The notes under the pieces are model-generated. The model was not told where the DNA came from, made no database searches, and was given only the letters and a program-made list of their open reading frames with translations. From the NCBI RefSeq assembly GCF_030704305.1, contig NZ_CP131935.1, positions 2,480,001-2,544,000 on the forward strand: a DNA stretch of 64,000 nucleotides, read 5' to 3'. Source of the stretch: Massilia sp. R2A-15. GTDB lineage: Bacteria; Pseudomonadota; Gammaproteobacteria; Burkholderiales; Burkholderiaceae_D. Positions within the stretch are counted from its first letter, which is position 1. The number at the start of each line of letters is the position of its first letter. Made by a program: the position numbers and the translations under genes. This document shows positions 30,098 through 37,511 of this stretch, in pieces.

Positions 30098-30122
30098 GGG
30101 TACCAGCCTTCGCTGGTACGAC
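30098..30122 (+). repeat. Family B hairpin repeat, forward copy
   Basis: GGGTACCAGC - CTTC - GCTGGTACGAC, preceded by GCGCGCTCAGCAT, a leader also seen at the copy near 56333. Confidence 0.85.
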
Positions 30123-30154
30123 AATCGAGGTATTCGCCGAATCGCGATCGGAAA

Positions 30155-30205
30155 TAAAAAAGCCGGAGCACCTATGCGCATGCGCGCTGGTCTGCTCCGG
30201 CTTTT
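30155..30205 (-). terminator. Terminator of the tRNA array
   Basis: AAAAGCCGGAGCA and TGCTCCGGCTTTT arms with a loop holding a second small stem (TGCGCATGCGC), T tract on the minus strand; directly after the last tRNA-Glu. Confidence 0.75.
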
Positions 30206-30208
30206 AAC

Positions 30209-30284
30209 TGGCGTCCCCAGGGGGATTCGAACCCCCGTACTCACCGTGAAAGGGTGATGTCCTAGGCCTCTAGACGATGGGGAC
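30209..30284 (-). tRNA. tRNA-Glu (UUC), copy 1
   Basis: 76 nt with CCA; anticodon loop CTTTCAC, acceptor GTCCCCA / TGGGGAC. Last gene of the minus-strand array; the mature sequence is identical to the other two Glu copies. Confidence 0.97.
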
Positions 30285-30346
30285 AGAAATCTGTCCTGGG
30301 CGGTATTCTACCACCCTGGCCTTGCTACCACTTACTACTCGAATCC

Positions 30347-30422
30347 TGGCGTCCCCAGGGGGATTCGAACCCCCGTACTCACCGTGAAAGGGTGATGTCC
30401 TAGGCCTCTAGACGATGGGGAC
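30347..30422 (-). tRNA. tRNA-Glu (UUC), copy 2
   Basis: Identical mature sequence to copies 1 and 3, 62 bp upstream of copy 1 and 25 bp after tRNA-Ala copy 1. The preceding spacer (TTGAACTGCTTTACAACAAA region) resembles that of the other Ala-Glu unit. Confidence 0.97.
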
Positions 30423-30447
30423 CTTGAACTGCTTTACAACAAAACCT

Positions 30448-30523
<76 letters not shown>

Positions 30524-30537
30524 CAAATTCGTAGCAC

Positions 30538-30562
30538 AAAAAAAACCCTGACTGGTCAGGGT
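30538..30562 (-). terminator. Internal terminator or processing hairpin in the tRNA array
   Basis: ACCCTGAC / GTCAGGGT stem followed on the minus strand by a T8 run, between tRNA-Glu copy 3 and tRNA-Ala copy 1. It may limit expression of the downstream three tRNAs. Confidence 0.7.
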
Positions 30563-30602
30563 CGCATCGAACCTCAACACTATTTCTGCACTACTCGAAT
30601 CC

Positions 30603-30678
30603 TGGCGTCCCCAGGGGGATTCGAACCCCCGTACTCACCGTGAAAGGGTGATGTCCTAGGCCTCTAGACGATGGGGAC
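30603..30678 (-). tRNA. tRNA-Glu (UUC), copy 3
   Basis: Same mature sequence as copies 1 and 2. Follows tRNA-Ala copy 2 after 35 bp. ACTACTCGAATCC just downstream recurs before copy 2, showing the Ala-Glu unit was duplicated with its flanks. Confidence 0.97.
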
Positions 30679-30713
30679 CTTGAACTGGCTTTACTACAAA
30701 CTTCTCTTCAACG

Positions 30714-30789
<76 letters not shown>

Positions 30790-30863
30790 GTCCGGTGAAG
30801 AAGCAAAATTATAGACTACTCTCTTGCATTCCGCAAATGCCTGACGGGGATAATTTAAAGAAA

Positions 30864-32258
30864 TTAAAGAAATTTTCGAAGGCGCGCCAGAATGATGTCG
30901 CGCTCGAACAGCTCGAGCACGGCGTCGATCGCCGGCGTCTGCAGCTGGCCGGTGATCATCAGGCGCAGCGGCATCGCCAGTTGCGGCATCTTGATGGCGT
31001 TCGCCGCGATCACTTCCTTGATCATTGCGGCCAGCGCCGGGCGGCGCCACTCGACCGTCTCGCAACGCTCGGCGAACTGCGCCAGCGCCGGCTTGACGGC
31101 GTCGGTCAGGTGCTGCGCCAGCAAGGCCGCGTCGGGCTGCGGGTCGCGGTAGAACAGCATCGCCGCGTCGGCCAGCTCGTTGACGGTGTTGGCGCGTTCC
31201 TTCATCAGGCCCAGCACCTGCGCCAGCGGCGGGTTGTGGTTGAAGTCTGCGCCATCGGCCAGCATGCGCGGGCGCGCCAGCGAGGCCAGGCGCTCGTCGT
31301 CAGCCTGCTTGATGTACTGGTTGTTGAGCCAGTTGAGCTTTTCGGGATTGAACTGCGCCGGCGAAGCGGTCAGGTTGGTCAGGTCGAACCACTTGCAGAA
31401 CTGCTCCATCGAGAACACTTCGTCGTCGCCGTGGCTCCAGCCCAGGCGCGCCAGGTAGTTCAGCATCGCCTCAGGCAGGTAGCCCTGGGCCGGGTAATCC
31501 ATCACGCTGACGGCGCCGTGGCGCTTCGACAGCTTCGCGCCGTCGGCGCCGAGGATCATCGGCAGGTGGCCGTACTTCGGTAGCGGCGCACCGATCGCGC
31601 GCAGGATGTTGATCTGGCGCGGCGTATTGTTGACGTGGTCGTCCCCGCGCAGCACGTGGGTGATCTGCATGTCCCAGTCATCGACGGCGACGCAGAAGTT
31701 GTAGGTCGGCGTGCCATCCTGGCGCGCGATGACCAGGTCGTCGAGTTCCTTGTTACCGATCGTGATGGTGCCCTTGACGACATCGTCCCAGCTCACTTCG
31801 CCGTCCAGCGGATTCTTGAAGCGCACCACCGGCTTGCGGTCGAGTGGGACTTGCGGCAGGGTCTTGCCCTCTTCCGGGCGCCAGGTGCCGTCATAGCGCG
31901 GCTTCTCGCCGGCCGCGCGCATGCGCTCGCGCATCGCCTCGACTTCTTCCGGCGACGAGTAGCACAGGTAGGCGGTGCCGGCTGCGAGCATCTCGGCGAT
32001 CACTTCGCGGTAGCGGTCCATGCGCTGCATCTGGTAGAACGGGCCTTCGTCGTGATTCAGGCCCAGCCACTGCATGCCGTCGATAATGGCCTGCACCGCC
32101 TCGGGGGTCGAGCGTTCCAGGTCGGTGTCTTCGATGCGCAGGATGAAGGTACCGCCGAAGTGGCGGGCATACGCCCACGAATACAGCGCGGTGCGCGCGC
32201 CGCCAAGGTGGAGATAGCCGGTCGGGCTGGGAGCAAAACGGGTGCGGACAACAGTCAT
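30864..32258 (-). CDS. gltX: Glutamyl-tRNA synthetase
   Basis: Class I synthetase charging tRNA-Glu. 464 residues. HIGH-like motif in [26 protein letters not shown], the KMSKS-like KLSKRHGA near residue 245, and the alpha-helical C-terminal anticodon domain. The start at 32258 has no overlap with the ferredoxin gene 33 bp upstream. It sits immediately before the array that holds three tRNA-Glu genes, linking enzyme and substrate genes on one strand. All catalytic motifs intact. Confidence 0.97.
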   Translation of the reverse strand: MTVVRTRFAPSPTGYLHLGGARTALYSWAYARHFGGTFILRIEDTDLERSTPEAVQAIIDGMQWLGLNHDEGPFYQMQRMDRYREVIAEMLAAGTAYLCYSSPEEVEAMRERMRAAGEKPRYDGTWRPEEGKTLPQVPLDRKPVVRFKNPLDGEVSWDDVVKGTITIGNKELDDLVIARQDGTPTYNFCVAVDDWDMQITHVLRGDDHVNNTPRQINILRAIGAPLPKYGHLPMILGADGAKLSKRHGAVSVMDYPAQGYLPEAMLNYLARLGWSHGDDEVFSMEQFCKWFDLTNLTASPAQFNPEKLNWLNNQYIKQADDERLASLARPRMLADGADFNHNPPLAQVLGLMKERANTVNELADAAMLFYRDPQPDAALLAQHLTDAVKPALAQFAERCETVEWRRPALAAMIKEVIAANAIKMPQLAMPLRLMITGQLQTPAIDAVLELFERDIILARLRKFL

Positions 32259-32291
32259 GGCGATAGAAGCTTGTAGGTAAAGATAGTTATT

Positions 32292-33872
32292 TTACAGGCT
32301 TCGGCCAGTGATTCTGGCGCTGTCACCGCTTTTCATCATGTCGATGACGCGGCAGTCGCCGCACATGCGGATGCGATCGAGGTTGCCCGCGAAGGCCGGA
32401 TGCGTGCCCAGCTTGCCCAGCATGTTCTCGATCATCTGCAGGGTGCCGAAAGGCTTGGAACAGCGAATGCAGCAGAAGGGCGTGGACTCGTGTTTGACCA
32501 CCGGCTTGTTCCAATCCTCCGCGAACGAGATGCGCGGCTCGAGCGTGATGGCGTTCTCCGGGCAGGTGGTCTCGCACAGCCCGCACTGGACGCAGTTTTT
32601 CTCGACGAAGCGCAGCTGCGGCACCGTGGTGCTGTCCATCAACGCCGATGACGGGCAGGCGCCCACGCAGGCCATGCACAGGCTGCAGGCCGCGGTGTCC
32701 ACCCTGACATTGCCGAACGGGGCGCCGGCCGGCAGCACTATCGCTTCCGGCTTCACGGGCGCGTGCTTGGCCAGATGCGACAAGGCCAGGTCGAGCGTGT
32801 TGCGCTTGTCGGCCATGACGTGGAAGGCGGCTGCCTCGGCGACCACCTGGTTCGATGGCGGCGACGCCAGCGCGGCGCCCAGTTGGCTTGCGTCGCGCGC
32901 CTGCACCAGCCGGCAATGGCCGCCCTCATATCCCAGGCCGTCGAGGACGGTGTTCGCGATCTCCATCTGCGCGGCGACAGCGGTGCGGTACTGCGGCGCT
33001 TCCTCGTCCGTCATCAGCACCGTGATCGCGCCGGCGCCGTAGCTGACCGCGGCCAGCCAGACGTCGATGCCGACCGACGCGGCGTGATGCAGTTCGACCG
33101 GCAGCACCCAGGCAGGCACGCCCGCTTCTTCCAGCGAGGCGATCAGCGCCCTGCCATGTTCGCCGCTGTGGAAAAGCAGCTCGGGCGCACCGCCGCCGGC
33201 TTCGCGATAGGCGCCGACCAGCGTGCGCAGGCGCTCGCCCGTGTACGCCGCGCTTGGGTATGCGTAGGTGAGCGCGCCGGTCGGGCACACGGTGGTGCAG
33301 GCGCCGCAGCCGGCGCACAGGTTCGGGTCGACGCGGATCTTGTCGCCGGCGCCGGAGATGGCTTCGGCGGAGCAGATCTCGATGCAGGCGTTGCAGCCGA
33401 TTAGCTTGTTGCGGCTATGCGCGCAGAGCCGCTCCTTGTAGACGAAGTACTTGGGCTTTTCGAACTCGCCGATCATCTCCGCCAGTTCCCGCACGGCGGC
33501 GGCACGAGAGGCGATGTCGGGCGCCGGCGCGAAGTAGCCGGCCGGCGGCTCGTGCCGGGCGATCAGGGGCACGGGCGAGAGGTCCAGCACGAGGTCGAAC
33601 CTGCCCTGCCCTCCGTCCCATGACGCCTCGAAGGCGCCCAGCCAGCCTTTGATGGCGATGTTGCGCACGCGCTCGGTGTGGAGCACGGTCAGCTCGAGCG
33701 CGGCCAGGCCTTCGGACCATATCGCCACGTCGGCGGCGCTGCCGACGATCAGGGTCTTGCCGGCGGAGCGGTAGGCAACCGACGGCACCGGGTCGGGGCC
33801 GGGCAGCGCGGACGCGGCTTCCAGTGCCGCGATCTTCGCGCGTTCTTTGCTGATTGGATCGGGTGAATTCAT
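32292..33872 (-). CDS. Multi-cluster 4Fe-4S ferredoxin-type protein of the formate dehydrogenase operon
   Basis: 526 residues, cytoplasmic. Two ferredoxin domains: around 165-205 (CNACIEICSAEAI, CAGCGACTTVCPTGAL) and around 395-445 (CSLCMACVGACPSSAL, CVQCGLCETTCPENAI), so up to four clusters, plus extra Cys pairs near the C-terminus (CCIRCSKPFG, CGDCR). This architecture is typical of the ferredoxin gene found with DUF3305/DUF3306 and FDH in betaproteobacteria; role in electron transfer or FDH maturation is inferred. Overlaps the DUF3306 gene by 4 bp and is the last gene of the operon. Confidence 0.85.
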   Translation of the reverse strand: MNSPDPISKERAKIAALEAASALPGPDPVPSVAYRSAGKTLIVGSAADVAIWSEGLAALELTVLHTERVRNIAIKGWLGAFEASWDGGQGRFDLVLDLSPVPLIARHEPPAGYFAPAPDIASRAAAVRELAEMIGEFEKPKYFVYKERLCAHSRNKLIGCNACIEICSAEAISGAGDKIRVDPNLCAGCGACTTVCPTGALTYAYPSAAYTGERLRTLVGAYREAGGGAPELLFHSGEHGRALIASLEEAGVPAWVLPVELHHAASVGIDVWLAAVSYGAGAITVLMTDEEAPQYRTAVAAQMEIANTVLDGLGYEGGHCRLVQARDASQLGAALASPPSNQVVAEAAAFHVMADKRNTLDLALSHLAKHAPVKPEAIVLPAGAPFGNVRVDTAACSLCMACVGACPSSALMDSTTVPQLRFVEKNCVQCGLCETTCPENAITLEPRISFAEDWNKPVVKHESTPFCCIRCSKPFGTLQMIENMLGKLGTHPAFAGNLDRIRMCGDCRVIDMMKSGDSARITGRSL

Positions 33873-34342
33873 TCTTGTTCCTGGGCGGGTGGAGCTGGTG
33901 TGGGTGCGTCGTCTTCGAGCACATCCTCGACGACCTTCGCGAAGATGTTGCGCGCGTGCGCCAGCGAGGCGAGCATCGCGGGGCTGACGGGGTCGGGCAC
34001 GTTGTAGTCGGACATGTAGATGTCCAGGCCGTCGATCACGTTGAAGTGCGGGTCGGCGAACAGCTTTTTCATGGCGAGGCGGCGCACGGAAGCGTCGACG
34101 CCGCGGGCGACGAAGGCGGAGTAGTCGGATTCGGCGGTCAGGCTGGCCGCGTCGGCAAGCGTTGGAAGCGGCGGCGGTTCGACCGGCGCGGTCAAAGGCG
34201 GGGTCAGGTCCGGCGGACCTGACCCCATTTGTTCTTGCGGCCCTTCCAAAGATGGGGTCAGGTCCGCGGGACCAGACCCCGGCTCCGTTTCAGGGTGCGA
34301 CTTCAGCCTCGACCAGCGCTGCAAAAATCCTTCGTTCGGCAT
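33869..34342 (-). CDS. DUF3306 domain protein carrying two in-frame repeats
   Basis: 157 residues. DUF3306 begins FLQRWSRLK and continues with SDYSAFVARGVDASVRRLAMKKLFADPHFNVIDGLDIY. Between them a Pro-rich linker contains two translated family A repeats: residues 21-30 (PGSGPADLTP) and 39-48 (MGSGPPDLTP), the only such case in the window. DUF3306 proteins accompany formate dehydrogenase; their job is unknown. Ends in a Pro/Gln/Glu tail. Overlaps the ferredoxin gene by 4 bp; 9 bp from DUF3305. Confidence 0.88.
   Translation of the reverse strand: MPNEGFLQRWSRLKSHPETEPGSGPADLTPSLEGPQEQMGSGPPDLTPPLTAPVEPPPLPTLADAASLTAESDYSAFVARGVDASVRRLAMKKLFADPHFNVIDGLDIYMSDYNVPDPVSPAMLASLAHARNIFAKVVEDVLEDDAPTPAPPAQEQE
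34200..34226. repeat. Family A repeat inside the DUF3306 gene, perfect palindrome
   Basis: Same sequence as the copy at 12268; encodes residues 39-48 (GSGPPDLTP) on the minus strand. Confidence 0.9.
34254..34280 (+). repeat. Family A repeat inside the DUF3306 gene
   Basis: Arms GGGGTCAGGTCC and GGACCAGACCCC, centre GCG; encodes residues 21-30 (GSGPADLTP) on the minus strand. Confidence 0.9.
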
Positions 34343-34351
34343 CGCCCGCTC

Positions 34352-34801
34352 CTAGCTGCGCGCGCGCTTGCCGTGGCGCGCTTCGCCTCCCGGCTGGCGC
34401 GGCGTGTAGTGCACCCGCAGGTAGTCGGCCAGCCAGCTGTGTACCTCGATCGGCATCAGCACGCCGTCGGCCGCTTCGCCGCAGTCGAACATGCGCGTGC
34501 CTTCGGCGTAGCTGACCGAGGCGCGCACCGGCATCGCGCGGCCATCCTGCATGCGCCACGCGACAAACACCTTCGACTCCGGCGCGATCCAGTTTTCGAA
34601 ATAGCCTTCGTTTTCATCCGGGAACAGCTGCAGCTCAAGGCCGGACACCAGGTAGGACCCGTTCCCGATCGGCTGCGTCGCCGGCAGGCCGCCGTGGTCG
34701 GCCAGCACGGCGACCGCCGCCCAGGCCTCGTCGGCCCAGCGGTGATTCAATTCGCGCCGCTGCATGATGACAGCGATGCGCATGCTCGACACTGGCGTCA
34801 T
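34352..34801 (-). CDS. DUF3305 domain protein
   Basis: 149 residues of the DUF3305 family, which occurs only with DUF3306 and formate dehydrogenase genes. Features: MRIAVIMQRRELNHRWADEAWA, LELQLFPDENEGYFENWIAPESKVFVAWRM, EVHSWLADYLRVHYTP. No signal peptide. Overlaps the upstream small-protein gene by 4 bp. Function unknown; probably FDH assembly. The C-terminal 15 residues are basic. Confidence 0.88.
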   Translation of the reverse strand: MTPVSSMRIAVIMQRRELNHRWADEAWAAVAVLADHGGLPATQPIGNGSYLVSGLELQLFPDENEGYFENWIAPESKVFVAWRMQDGRAMPVRASVSYAEGTRMFDCGEAADGVLMPIEVHSWLADYLRVHYTPRQPGGEARHGKRARS

Positions 34802-35217
34802 CTGGTCTTCACCGACGACGCCGGCGGCGATGGAGCGGGCTTGACGTCCTTGCTCGGCGCCGCCGTGCCGGCCTTCTCGCTGGTGACCGGCGCCGCCGCA
34901 CCCGTCGCGGTCAGCTTGCCATCGGGCTGGCCGGAAGGCGCCGACTGGTTGGCCGATGCCGTTACGGCCGCCACCGGCGCCGGCAACGGCGTGGGCGGAT
35001 TGACCTTCAGGCCCTTGCCGGGCGCCTTGGCGCGCCAGGAGGCGGTGAGCGCATCCATCTTGGCCAGCAGCGCTTCCTTGTCCTTGGCCGCCTGCGCGTC
35101 GGCCGCGGCCTTCTTGGCGGCCTGCGCCTCGGCTTCGGCCGCAGTCGGCTTCGGCAAGGTGGCAAAGGCGCTGCCGGCCAGCGCCAGCATCAGGATGGCA
35201 ATCGATATCTTCCGCAT
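34798..35217 (-). CDS. Exported Ala/Lys/Pro-rich hypothetical protein
   Basis: 139 residues: signal peptide MRKISIAILMLALAGSAFA, a short charged helix (AAEAEAQAAKKAAADAQAAK), a conserved-looking middle (DALTASWRAKAPGKGLKVNPP) and a Pro/Ala/Ser tail. Periplasmic, part of the FDH operon between a lipoprotein and DUF3305. No family recognised. Confidence 0.65.
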   Translation of the reverse strand: MRKISIAILMLALAGSAFATLPKPTAAEAEAQAAKKAAADAQAAKDKEALLAKMDALTASWRAKAPGKGLKVNPPTPLPAPVAAVTASANQSAPSGQPDGKLTATGAAAPVTSEKAGTAAPSKDVKPAPSPPASSVKTR

Positions 35218-35227
35218 GCTCCCTCCT

Positions 35228-35551
35228 CTATTGTCCGCTCGGGGTTTGCTTGGCCGCCGGCGGCGCGGTATTGCCGGACGGGCCGTGGCCCGATTCCTGC
35301 ACCGCGCCGGCCGTCGCCGTGCCGCCGGTGTTTCCCTCGGCGCCGCCCGCGTGGTACGGGGTGCCGCCGGCGTAGCTGCCGTCGGTCTTCGGCTTCTTGT
35401 TGCGCTCCATGACTTCGCCACTGGTGCCGCCCCCTGCCGTCACCATGCCGGGAAAGTTCGTCTTGCGCATGCCGGCGTCGGCCACGCGGTCGCTGCGCGA
35501 GCAGCCGGCGGCCAGCAGCGCGGCCAGCCCGATCATCAACACGGTTTTCAT
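35228..35551 (-). CDS. Small Gly-rich lipoprotein of the FDH operon
   Basis: 107 residues with lipobox LLAAGC (C17) and a low-complexity Gly/Thr/Ala tail. ATGA overlap with the FDH gamma gene. The segment DRVADAGMRKTNFPGMVTAGGGTSGEVM is the only part with non-repetitive character. Function unknown. Confidence 0.65.
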   Translation of the reverse strand: MKTVLMIGLAALLAAGCSRSDRVADAGMRKTNFPGMVTAGGGTSGEVMERNKKPKTDGSYAGGTPYHAGGAEGNTGGTATAGAVQESGHGPSGNTAPPAAKQTPSGQ

Positions 35552-36591
35552 ATGCGCCCCCTCGGATTTGGCGCTGGCGCGGTCGGCGGCGTTTGCTGCA
35601 CCACTTCCTCGTACCAGATTTCGTGATGGGCCCTGGCCCAGTTGGCGTCGACCGTCCCGTGGCGCATCGCCTCGTAGGCGCCCGGCGTGCCTATCGTGCC
35701 CAGATAGATGTGGCCCATCGATCCGAAGATGTACAGGGTCGCGCCGGCGATGTGCAGGTAGTCGGCGATCTGCAGCTGGTAACGGGTCGGGTGGAAGTTG
35801 ACGAAATCGAGCACCAGGCCGGTGGCCGACATCAGCAGGCCAAGCAGCACGACGGCGCCCCAGAACCAGATTTTTTCGCCCGCGTTGAAATAGCCCGCCG
35901 GGACGTGCTTGTGCGAGATGATCCCGCCCAGGTGCTTGATCCAGTTCCAGTCCCAGCGGCGCCAGATATTATCGCGCACGAAAGTGAAGAACATGATCAC
36001 CGAGCAGACGATGAACAGCGGCCCGACGAAGTTGTGGATCCATTTCGACAGCGCCGCCAGCCAGGCGTAGGCGTCATGGCCCATCCAGGGCATGAACAGG
36101 TATTTGCCGAAGAAGAGCAGCAGCCCGGTGATCGCCAGCGCGGAAAAGCTGATCGCCGTGGACCAGTGCACCCAGCGCTGCCAACGCGTGAAGCGCTCGA
36201 TGCGCACGCCGGAGTCCTGGCGCGAACGGTCCGGGCCGACGACGAAGTAGAAGCCGAAGATCAGCAAGGGAGTGACCAGCAGCAGCCAGCCGCTGGCCGT
36301 GGCGACCGGGCCGTTGCGCAGCAGGCGCCAGGTATTGCCGCCGCGCTGGACCAGCACCGTACCTTCGGTCTCGCCGTACGGGCCGAGGTAGTGGCGGTCC
36401 ATGTGCAGCTTGCCCGACGCCGGCGACGTGAAGCCCTGGTCGATCGTGCGCTGCTCCGTTTGCATGATGGTCTGCTCTTCGGCGTAGGCCGGCTTGGCAT
36501 TCTTGTTCGGCACTTCTGCCAGCGCCGGCGCCGCCATCAGGAGGACGCAGGCCAGCGCGAAGATCCGCCGCAGTGAGATGAATGAACGCAT
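35548..36591 (-). CDS. Formate dehydrogenase gamma subunit (cytochrome b556)
   Basis: 347 residues. A cleavable signal peptide (SLRRIFALACVLLMAAPALA) and a ~100-residue periplasmic part precede four transmembrane helices carrying haem-ligand histidines, e.g. WVHWSTAISFSALAITGLLLF, KWIHNFVGPLF and YLHIAGATLYIFGSMGHIY. It anchors the complex and passes electrons to quinone. Pro-rich C-terminus. Starts 11 bp after the small lipoprotein gene. Two nearby gene symbols (fdoI, fdnI, fdhC) are used for such subunits, so none is assigned. Confidence 0.93.
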   Translation of the reverse strand: MRSFISLRRIFALACVLLMAAPALAEVPNKNAKPAYAEEQTIMQTEQRTIDQGFTSPASGKLHMDRHYLGPYGETEGTVLVQRGGNTWRLLRNGPVATASGWLLLVTPLLIFGFYFVVGPDRSRQDSGVRIERFTRWQRWVHWSTAISFSALAITGLLLFFGKYLFMPWMGHDAYAWLAALSKWIHNFVGPLFIVCSVIMFFTFVRDNIWRRWDWNWIKHLGGIISHKHVPAGYFNAGEKIWFWGAVVLLGLLMSATGLVLDFVNFHPTRYQLQIADYLHIAGATLYIFGSMGHIYLGTIGTPGAYEAMRHGTVDANWARAHHEIWYEEVVQQTPPTAPAPNPRGRI

Positions 36592-36602
36592 CGCGAATCC
36601 TT

Positions 36603-36821
36603 TCAGGGTTTGACCCGGTTGTATTCGTTCTGGGTTTTGGTGCGCTCGGCCAGGGCGGTGGTCTGCGCGGCCTTGTCCTTGCGGAAGGTGGTGTCCTCGG
36701 ACTTGTTGTCCACCTTGCCGGCGTAGGCGCCGTTGGCGTAGGCCGGATGCTGCTCGACTTCCAGGCAGCCCGCGAGCGATACCGCCAGCGCGGCCGCGAG
36801 TGTCAGGTTCATCGCTTTCAT
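36603..36821 (-). CDS. Small lipoprotein between FDH beta and gamma genes
   Basis: 72 residues: signal peptide with lipobox LAGC, then a charged tail (EVEQHPAYANGAYAGKVDNK, TTFRKDKAAQTTALAERTKTQNEYNRVKP). Its start overlaps the beta-subunit stop by 4 bp. The second lipoprotein of this operon (35228-35551) has a similar position on the other side of gamma. Role unknown; perhaps an FDH or cytochrome accessory. Confidence 0.75.
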   Translation of the reverse strand: MKAMNLTLAAALAVSLAGCLEVEQHPAYANGAYAGKVDNKSEDTTFRKDKAAQTTALAERTKTQNEYNRVKP

Positions 36822-37501
36822 GCGCCCTCCTTCTTGCCGCCGTTCTGGGTTTCGTTCAACTGGTTCACGCGCGGGCCGTCGGCCGGCGCCTGGCCGGGCG
36901 CGGGCTTGCGCTTCGAGCGGTCGTAGGCGATCTCCCAGCCCCACAGTTCGGCGCCGTAGCCGCGCGTTTCGACGCGCTGCTTGTAGATGTCGGCGATGAC
37001 GTTGGCGTCGCCCGCCAGCAGCGACTTGGTGCTGCACTGCTCCGCGCACGCCGGCAGCTTGCCTTCGGAGATGCGGTTGCGGCCGTATTTCTTGAATTCG
37101 GCCTCGGACTGGTCCGGCTCCGGGCCGCCGGCGCAGAAGGTGCACTTGTCCATCTTGCCGCGGTGGTTGAACAGGCCCGTCTCCGGGAACTGCGGCGCGC
37201 CGAACGGGCAGGCGTACGAGCAGTAGCCGCAGCCGATGCACTGGTCCTTGTTGTGCAGGACGATGCCATCCTCGGTGTGATAGATGCAGTTGACCGGGCA
37301 CACCGCCAGGCAGGGCGCGTCGGTGCAGTGCATGCACGCGACCGAGATCGAGTGTTCGCCGGGGTGGCCGTCGTCGATGGTGACGACGCGGCGCCGGTTC
37401 ACGCCCCAGGGCGTCTCGTTCTCGCTCTTGCAAGCGGTCACGCAGCCGTTGCAGTCGATGCAGCGCTCGACGTCGCATATGAATTTCATCCGTGCTTGCA
37501 T
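36818..37501 (-). CDS. Formate dehydrogenase beta subunit (4Fe-4S)
   Basis: 227 residues with four ferredoxin-type Cys motifs: CIDCNGCVTAC, CMHCTDAPCLAVCP, CIGCGYCSYACP and CTFC...CAEQC, i.e. a DMSO-reductase-type beta subunit with four clusters. Carries electrons from the alpha subunit to the gamma cytochrome. Ten bp after the alpha gene. The C-terminal Pro-rich tail lacks the membrane helix of E. coli FdnH, which may mean looser membrane binding. Confidence 0.95.
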   Translation of the reverse strand: MQARMKFICDVERCIDCNGCVTACKSENETPWGVNRRRVVTIDDGHPGEHSISVACMHCTDAPCLAVCPVNCIYHTEDGIVLHNKDQCIGCGYCSYACPFGAPQFPETGLFNHRGKMDKCTFCAGGPEPDQSEAEFKKYGRNRISEGKLPACAEQCSTKSLLAGDANVIADIYKQRVETRGYGAELWGWEIAYDRSKRKPAPGQAPADGPRVNQLNETQNGGKKEGA

Positions 37502-37511
37502 GTCACTCCTC

